From Lonicera japonica (Eukaryota > Streptophyta > Magnoliopsida > Dipsacales > Caprifoliaceae), in contig CM038468.1 in assembly GCA_021464415.1 (NCBI GenBank), forward strand, positions 3,782,001 to 3,846,000: a stretch of DNA of 64,000 nucleotides, given 5' to 3'. Below are positions 56,930-64,000 of this stretch, piece after piece (position 1 is the first letter of the stretch; every line of letters starts with the position of its first letter). The position numbers and the translations under genes are program-made. The notes under the pieces are model-generated. The model made no database searches. It was not told the DNA's origin and worked only from the letters and a program-made list of their open reading frames with translations.

Positions 56930-57360
56930 TCATAACTTATGAGACTCTTCAGCAACTATGTTACATAACCAACCCAATTGATTTCTTTGTTCTCGCTTAC
57001 ACGCGTAAGTCAAGGGGTATAACCCGTATCTTTCTCCATAAAACACGAGGGTTTGGCCCCAATGATAAGCGATCACCTTTTTAGCATAACAATCTATGAT
57101 GGCACGATATTTTAACAGCCAATCCATACCCATAATCAAATCATAGGAACCTCTATCCATAAGAACAAAATCATCCTCCATATGGCAATCGTTATGTAGA
57201 TAAATAATGGCAGTACAATATTGAGTGAGAACGGCAACACTCCCTAAGGGCGTGTTAATTCGGATAAACGAAGCAAGTCTCTTGGGTTTCAATCGCAAAC
57301 TAAATGCACATGTTGAGGATATGAAAGAATGAGATGCACCCGAATTGAAAAGAACTCTAA
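56930..57360 (-). pseudogene. gypsy protease, active-site Asp to Asn
   Basis: VRVLFNSGASHSFISSTCAF (about 57,355-57,305) should read FDSGASHSFIS. The catalytic aspartate codon is AAT (asparagine), a single G-to-A change, which would inactivate the enzyme. The fold continues with LMDRGSYDLIMGMDWLLKY and ends in the linker to reverse transcriptase. Confidence 0.82.
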
Positions 57361-57419
57361 CACCAGTATAAACAGAATAAGACTACATTCCATCATCGTG
57401 TGGTCCTCTTACGTAGTGG

Positions 57420-58703
57420 ACGGTGCCAAGTTATAAACTCAACCACCTTGGTTTTCGTGACCCTGAGGCTGTATAGGTCCTAAAAAGGATTGCTGGTAGA
57501 ATTGACGTGACTGAGAGTAATCCTGTTGGAAAGAAAACTGGTTGGGCTGATACCGACTGCTCGCTGTTTGCTACTCAACCTTTTGGTTGACTGACTGTGA
57601 AGATCTACTTGAGAACCTGCCCGACTGGCTACGGCCTCAATTGCCATTACGATCACTGCTTAGACCTCGGTTAGAGCTACTACCCTCACCTCTACTACGA
57701 CCTCCTCGGTACACTGGCTGATTATTTGGACAAGCTCTTGCTCGATGTCCCTGCTACTCACACACATAGCAAGATCCAGAGAAACTACCTGTACTACTAC
57801 CCCCATCACTGGAATAGAGACCTCCCGAAGATTTCAAACTCGACTTGGCCTTCTTATTTCTTCACCAATTACCAAAACCACTCATTTTTTCCCTTATTCG
57901 ACGAGTAAGAGAGCCTATCTGAACGATTGTCATAAATTCCCCTACTAAGCTCCATTAGAACCGAATCTCTCCGGTAAGTGGCTTATACTACCTCTTTATA
58001 AGTCTAGTAATTGTACGCGCTTAAAACATCTCAAAAATCTGCCTGAAGACCGAAGAAAAATGACTCCATCTTTTCCCTATTCGACAATCGATCCATGTGC
58101 AAACAAAATTTCAAATTTTTGGTGGTATTCCGCCACCGTCATTCCTTCTTGCCTCAACATACGATAGGCATCGGATATGAACTGGTTTTCGAATTCCTTA
58201 CTAAACATCCCCGAGGAGTTCATATCTATTGTCCCACTCTGCCTTCTCCACCAACCAACCCTATTAGCTTAGAAGCTGCTAACTTAGGGTGTAATACATC
58301 GGGAGCTTCGATCAGATCGAGCTTTTTCATCACATCAAACAACCAAGATTTAGTGTTTTCGGGTCCCCTTAGTCCCATCAAATTTGGTTAGATCTAATCG
58401 GTTGAATGACCTCAACAACTTAACCTGATTTCCCCCTTGATTTTAAATGGTTATCACCTCCACATTCTTATCTTGCTCTTCACTATCGAGATTCCTAGTG
58501 GTTTGGGAGCGATTTCCACGGGCTTCAGCAGTTGAGCCAGAAGAGGTTTTCATGACATCCTTTAATTCTCCCATGAAATCTTTCATCATCTTCTTCATAG
58601 AGGACATAAAATTATGGCTACTATCATGGTTACCCGAACTCTCCCCCTCATCGGTAGGAGAATCAACAACAGACCTATTTTGGGTTAAACGTCTAGGTGG
58701 CAT
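57420..58703 (-). pseudogene. gypsy gag
   Basis: The start is chosen at the second methionine (58703), giving MPPRRLTQNRS, the usual form for this group; 58718 is the first in-frame alternative. The N-terminal part includes MKKMMKDFMGELKDVM. The C-terminal zinc knuckle CYVC-x4-H-x4-C (about 57,770-57,730) contains a stop inside it, followed by a serine/glutamine/glycine-rich tail. The middle is shifted into other frames. Confidence 0.75.
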
Positions 58704-58718
58704 TCTATAAGAAAACAA

Positions 58719-59023
58719 GAAGAGTTCAGTCCATAATAATAATAATCAAAATGAAAGGGAATAGGAGCCAAGAAATACATCAAAACAAATTTTAATTGAT
58801 AATTATGTGGGTCATCAAGTTCAACTCTAATAAGCTACAGTAGACAGATGCTTTATAAAATAATCGACTGTTGTGCATAAAATTAATTATAGTTTAATTC
58901 ATCCGTCACCTGTGCTTATTAGAAGTATTACTTAAAATTTTCTGACTCGATACAGTTATGCGCTGAAGGAATAGAATGATCTTATCTACCCATACCCCGG
59001 TCGAAAAGGGAATTGAACCTATA
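58719..59023 (-). other. gypsy leader
   Basis: Non-coding stretch between primer-binding site and gag, the expected 5' untranslated leader. Confidence 0.55.
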
Positions 59024-59037
59024 GCCTCTCATACCAA
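59024..59037 (-). other. gypsy primer-binding site
   Basis: GCCTCTCATACCAA reads TTGGTATGAGAGGC on the minus strand, one or two changes from the standard initiator Met-tRNA complement TGGTATCAGAGC. Confidence 0.7.
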
Positions 59038-59039
59038 CT

Positions 59040-60325
59040 ATAACAACCCACCTAATTAAGCAGGTGTTAACAGATGTTGTATCTAATTAACAGTAAATAA
59101 ATAAAAGTATATAATTGATGATTTAACTAAAGGTAGAGAAATCCAATGAAAATTCGGCATGAAGTATTCGTAACACGAGCAAAATCATCTTGTTGACAAA
59201 CATAACAATTACATAGAATACTTCTTAACTGGATTTCAATCCAAATACGAAATAGACTAATACAACAATCCAAGCATAACCTTCCAACTGGCTAAAATCC
59301 AAACATAAATCCAAGTCTGATTATAATACGAATTAATACATCTATAGGTAGTACAAAGTACCCAAACTAAATTCAATATTACAAGTACCATAAATTAAGA
59401 TAAAATGATAACTAAATCCATAGAGGCATCATAGAAGACTCTAAGATAAACTCGGACGCGAACCACGACCTCTACCCAAAACATGAGGTGTACCTAAAAG
59501 GAAAATGAGGGAATGAGCCACGACTGGCCTAGTGGGAATTGTAGGGAAAGGGAAATGCAATGCATGGACATATCGGAATATAATAAATTTTCTATTTACC
59601 TTAAATTAATTAACAAGAATTTTCAAGATTATATTAATTAATAAGGAAAATCAATTTATTATACCGCAATATATGTCAATCATTATCCACGTGTAACACA
59701 CACGATAATTACATAAATGTCCATCCACCTCCTTCTCCTCCTCGACCTAACACCGGTACTAGATATAATAATAGCTCCTAATAGACCACCTACAGCAACC
59801 GAATGAGAAAATCAACCCCGAAATTGGATTCGCCATGCGAAAAGCTAGTGAAATTAAAGATTTAGGGTCATAATCCTTGAATTTGAGCTAGAAATCACCC
59901 ATGAATAACCATTTCTCTCTCTAGAAGTATATGTGCTTGTTCTATGGTTTAAAAGGTCAAGAATGGTGTTTAAAGGAGTGAAGAAGATGGTCAAAGTTGG
60001 TCAATTTCGTAAAAAATGATGTTGGACCAAAATGTGAAAAAAAATAGTCTTGTCAACTTGGACCAGATTGTAAAAAAAAAAACTGGCAGCTTGGAACAAA
60101 ATGTAATTTTCTCGAAAATAATAATAAAAAAAGGTCGAACTGGCTCATTCCATTTCCGGATTACGACGATACTTTTCAAAATTAATCTAATAAATATAAA
60201 TGACTTCTCAAAAAAGACGAAACTTAATTCGGAGTTCTAGAAGTAATCGAGGTAAAAGTTAGTGCTCAATACAAATTTTAAGGTTTTAAATTAAAATCTT
60301 CAAAAGTTTAAAACACAGTGTTATA
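59040..60325 (-). repeat. gypsy 5' LTR
   Basis: About 1,286 bp. On the minus strand it begins TATAACACTGTG and ends GGGTTGTTATA, so the ends are TA...TA inverted (TATAAC/GTTATA) where TG...CA is usual. It includes CTAGGCCAGTCGTGGCTCAT and a CTCTCTCTAG leader-like run. The partner LTR was lost with the 3' part. Confidence 0.65.
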
Positions 60326-60475
60326 GTCAAGCTGGCCGATTCTTTAATTTAACTCCGATAGCGGACCACGAGGACCTTATAGTAATGGAAGGTAGTCTTA
60401 TCCTTTCGATTTAGGTATTTAAGTTTCATTTCATACGGGTGTATTTTACTTCACATATCTGTTGTTGGTGCTATA
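60326..60475. other. Junction between gypsy pieces
   Basis: No recognisable feature. It links the 5' LTR of the minus-strand element to the plus-strand fragment. Confidence 0.4.
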
Positions 60476-61290
60476 AGTTTGGTTTTGAAGCCAAAGAAGT
60501 TAGAATCTCCCACTAGTATTGGGATGCCTACTGGTAATAGAATTTACATGAGTAGTTATCGCATTGCTAGCATTCCCCTTAATTCCAACAGTCACATGGA
60601 AGACGATTTCATCATTTTGAAGATGAGTCCCTATTACTTAAATCTGGGTATGGATTGGTTAGCTAAATACTAAACCATGATAGATTGCCAGACCAAGAGA
60701 GTCGTCATCATCTCATTCTTGGGGCGAGAAAGTTGTCATATCAAGGAAAAGTACAATCTATACCCTGAATCCTATGTGGCCAAACGAAACAACGGAACTG
60801 CATGGAATGGTTATCAAGTACTATAAGCACCGAAACCATACCATTGACTCCTCGTGGTGTCCCTGTTATCAATATGTTTGAGGACGTGATTTTTGACAAC
60901 TTATCCGAGTTGTCCCGGATTGGGAGATTAAACTTAATATTGATTGGGTGCCACGGGCCGCACCTATTCCTATTGCACCCTGTTGTTCGGCTCCAACAAA
61001 ACCTAGCAAGTTTAAATTCATTTAAATGATTTTCTATCAAAAGGGGCCGGTGGGTATTTCCATCTCTATATTAACCACCGTCAACTAAACCAAGTCACCA
61101 TAATAAACAAGTACCCTTCCGCGTATAGATGATCGGTCTGATTAACTCTGGGGTGCTTAATTCTTTTTCCAAGATCGATTTCCAATCGAGTACCATCAGT
61201 TCTATATCTGTGAAATGGACATCCCCAATAATAGCTTTTCGTACCCGTTATAGTCATTTTGAACTCCTGGTTATGCCATTTGGGATGGTT
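60476..61290 (+). pseudogene. Plus-strand gypsy protease/RT fragment
   Basis: VLKPKKLESPTSIGMPTG and NSHMEDDFIILKMSPYYLNL with GMDWLAKY are the second half of a protease, homologous to 57298-56930 in the other element. VPVINMFEDVIFDNLSEL is the linker before reverse transcriptase. The RT pieces FSKIDF and FRTRYSHFELLVMPFGMVN follow in broken frames, and the fragment ends at about 61,290, where LTR sequence starts. It is a truncated copy of a related lineage in the opposite orientation. Confidence 0.75.
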
Positions 61291-61292
61291 AA

Positions 61293-61925
61293 TATAACAC
61301 CTCGAATCTCATTATGGGATTTTGATCCCCGAGACCCGGTTAATCACGAATGTCGTTGCTCACAACGGCAGGTGTGGTGTAAAATTTATAATTTAGGAAA
61401 AAACATTTGCAAATGTTACTCATTTTTAGAGTGGTGTGAGTAAAAAAAAGAATATAATCAAAAGAAGGTGTATCTTAGATTTTTACAAAAATTCGACATG
61501 GTCTCCTCTGTTTTGCAAATAAACAAAACCTGTTCAAATGATATTCATCAAATCATTTCTCAAACAAACACGGTCATTGAAGAATAGTCCATCTGTAGTC
61601 TAACCATGTTTTAGTAAAGTAGTCAATTAATTTCTAAAACTTATTTAAAACTCCAAATACAACTTAATTACAAAATTCAAAGTAAATTCTTTAACTTGAT
61701 ACAATACAACTTAAATTAAATAGTCCAAGAAAACTATGTTATCAAACCGTGGATAATTACTAAGTATCAGGAGTCATCAGAGGCAACTAGATATAATAAA
61801 CGTGCCATCCCATGAATGTACCTGCAAAACTGGTTTGAAAAATAGGAGTGAGCCAAACACAGGCTTAGTGGGAACTATAAGGTTTTATATATACATAGTT
61901 ATACATATGCATCGTGCCATATCAA
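61293..61925. repeat. Mixed LTR fragments
   Basis: Starts TATAACACCTCGAATCTC on the plus strand, an LTR start of the same TATAAC type. The later part (61,800-61,880) resembles, on the minus strand, the CCCACTAAGCC...GGCTCACTCC...TTTTGCAGGTAC segment of Del-type LTRs. At least two fragments are probably joined. No coding region. Confidence 0.45.
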
Positions 61926-61928
61926 AAT

Positions 61929-64000
61929 TGTAACACCCCGTTCTTTTGTTTCCTCATAGTTGCTTTCATTCGTTCGCTTAATTCACCTTGGGTGGCGAAT
62001 TTCTCATTCGGAGAGCTTCATAATGCAATAGCACTCTTTATTGGTCATATTAGCCTCCTTCCACTCACTTGAGTGTTCGTTTAGTGATTCGAGTGATTCG
62101 GATCAAAACCGAGGCGATAATCGAGTATTTCCACTTTCCGCGATTCGTCAATTTTTGGCCAACTTTGAGAGGCCATAACTTCTCCATCCGATGTCCAAAT
62201 GACTCTTTGTTTTCGGCCATGTCTTCATTTCTTTTCCCTCTACAACTTTCGTGTTTGGGCCGAGTCGAGATTCAACCATTTCTAGGTCCGTTTGGGGCTC
62301 AGAAAGTCATTTGCTGTTGCAGTGACTTCCATGATCGATCATGGAAGAGTCATGATCAATCATGGTCCTCCAGAAGAGTTCTAGAAGGTTTCATGATCGA
62401 TCATGGGGGACATGGTTCACCTGTAAGTCGGTTTTGAGCATTTTTAACCCGTTTTTAAGTCATTTAACACCCTTACAACCCCATTTTTGAGAATCCAACG
62501 TATAGAGGGAGTAAGGGAGAGTCTAGAGAACTCTAGAGAGAGAGAGACTAGAGATTATACACATCTCTCATATCCCATCCAAGATTTGAGTTCCGAATCG
62601 TTTTCTTCTTCACTATTCATTATCTTTCTCGTTTTCTTCCTCCGTTGGAGCTTGCGTTGGAGCTAGGGCTTGGACAGTACAACTTCTACGCTTCATTAAC
62701 TTGAAGAATCGGCTTGTCTAAGGTGGGGACACTAGTACTAAAACTTGTTTTTCAATGTTTGATTGGTGAATTAGAGTCTTGCACTCAACTTGGGGATTTT
62801 GAGCAAAATCATGTGTTGTTTGCATCTCTTGGGGATTGGGCTAGATAATTCTTAGATTAGTGATAGATATTGATATATTATCACTCCTACAACGTGATAA
62901 ATCATCTAGTTTCACGATTTAGCAAGCGTTCCTAGACATTCATGTGAAACAAACTCCGTAACTATCTGTATGACTTATAAATTAGGATTTTTAGGTCTTG
63001 TGCTTATAAATGGATGATTATGGGTTATTAATGGTAGTGTTTGTACATAAAACCCTCTAGGGAGGATTAATACGCAATAACCCCTAAGCTTAGCACCTTG
63101 TATGGAATATGGTTATCACTAGCAATGAATGTACAACCCTTGTACACTCTAACAGCGTAGAGAACATACTTTGGTGGGGCGTGGATTGCCTCGGTCATGT
63201 ATATGAACGTCTAGGTGAGTTGTATTAATATGCCGGGTGAACTAGAGATAGGCTAATAGATACTTGGCTTAATGATATAGCGAGTGAATCATTATGGAAC
63301 ATATACGGCCTTAGTTTAATAAACGTATCATATGATGAGGTGTATAATGCGATTACCGAACCAATTGGCCTTATAATGAGAATAATCACTTGACGATAAA
63401 CATATGGAGTATATGAGTGACGAAGATACGCTTGTAGAAATGATTAACGATAAAGTGGAAAGCATTATTAGCTATTGGCCATAGAAACCTGGTATACGAG
63501 TGTGAGTATGTGGTTTGATTGTGAGGATGAAATAGTGATAAAGCCTTGTAGGTGGCCAAGTATGGAATCCATAATGTACTATGATTAAAGAGAAAATAGT
63601 AGATACTTGGTCAATTGTCATAATTTATGGTATAGGCACCGAATAGCATAGTATAGCCTTGAGTTACACTTGAGAACGGATTGAAGTAGGTTTATACCCT
63701 CGATTCCCTAGTACTGTGAGATCGACTTAGGGTATTCCAAGGAAAATCTAAGGATGGAATAGGTTGATAGGATAGTCAGCGTTTTGGTGACTAGGATAGG
63801 ATTCCTAGTGGGAATTGCACGCTCGGGTGTGTGTGTTGCATTACATTGCATGGTTTTCAAACTACTGCATTGATGTAAAACAATTATTTTCTATATAAAC
63901 CTATATAGTTCCCACTGAGCCCGGATTTGGCTCACCCCGTTTTCTAAACAGTTTTGCAGGTTAAGCATCGGGGATTGGCGCATGGTCTACGAGTCTAGTA
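61929..64000 (+). repeat. Long Del/Tekay-type LTR, runs off the window
   Basis: Begins TGTAACACCCCGTTCTTTTG, the classic start for this group. Near its far end it has CCCACTGAGCCCGGATTTGGCTCACCCCG and TTTTGCAGGTTAAGC, typical of the late part of such LTRs. More than 2 kb long, with the end beyond the window. Open frames inside it (for example 62069-62437) are not genes. Confidence 0.6.
62327..62405. repeat. Palindrome cluster in LTR
   Basis: A perfect 20-base palindrome TTCCATGATCGATCATGGAA (62327-62346), a near copy CATGATCAATCATG (62351-62364) and a second perfect CATGATCGATCATG (62392-62405), within 80 bases. Confidence 0.9.

Larger units (their letters stand above)
55028..60325 (-). mobile_element. 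Chromovirus-like Ty3/gypsy element, truncated by Tat
   Basis: A minus-strand element: 5' LTR (60325-59040), primer-binding site, gag, protease, reverse transcriptase, RNase H and the first part of integrase. It breaks off at 55028, exactly where the Tat 3' LTR begins. The rest of integrase is not found to the left of the Tat element, so sequence has been lost there. A gag starting MPPRR and integrase with WKWENITMDF suggest the Del/Tekay group. Confidence 0.85.

Noticed and set aside
62069..62437. 122-codon plus-strand open frame
   Set aside because: It lies inside a long LTR, includes the palindrome cluster and has no recognisable domain.

Overview
This is nuclear DNA from a flowering plant, most likely a eudicot. 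The signs are a very AT-rich background, GT-AG introns, and the plant lineages of Ty1/copia, Ty3/gypsy (Tat and a chromovirus-like lineage), CACTA and hAT elements, plus genes of the plant-mobile-domain type. I cannot name the species. A run of exactly 100 N marks an assembly gap.

Layout. 1-5.1 kb is AT-rich intergenic DNA with one LTR-like promoter fragment and small tandem repeats. 5.57-7.62 kb is a complete non-autonomous CACTA element packed with GCGACGTAC-type repeats. 8.27-13.34 kb is a complete but dead copia element on the minus strand, with 216-bp LTRs and target duplication AAACA. 13.6-33.3 kb holds the only gene-like unit that is clearly not a transposon: an unrecognised minus-strand gene of many small exons (about 33.16 to 23.29 kb). 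A broken partial duplicate of its 5' half lies at 16.9-13.6 kb. Both contain repeated units of exon plus intronic MITE, and one of these MITEs was later split by a 1.4-kb hAT element. Between the two copies lie a Tourist-like MITE, a rearranged copia remnant, a Mutator-like MITE with a 9-bp target duplication, and a possible tiny two-exon gene on the plus strand.

34-39 kb is mostly non-coding, with hAT-type MITEs and a chromovirus-type LTR fragment. 39.9-55.0 kb is the most interesting part: a large decayed Tat-lineage Ty3/gypsy element. Its gag and pol lie on the plus strand. Between pol and the 3' LTR it carries two antisense genes, a DUF7745-like gene and a multi-exon plant-mobile-domain (PMD/MAIN-like) gene. 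The promoters of both antisense genes and the U3 of the LTR share the same arrangement: a cluster of CCAACCGTACGG-like repeats immediately upstream of a TATA box. The 3' untranslated part has about 120-bp tandem repeats. A solo LTR of the same family has inserted into an exon of the PMD gene. The Tat element itself lies inside the integrase gene of an older minus-strand chromovirus-like element (55.0-60.3 kb). The window ends in further gypsy fragments and a long LTR with a cluster of TCATGATCGATCATGA-type palindromes.

Apart from the unknown multi-exon gene, essentially every coding stretch is transposon-derived and broken by stops or frameshifts. The window is best read as nested transposable elements around one small, still evolving gene locus.
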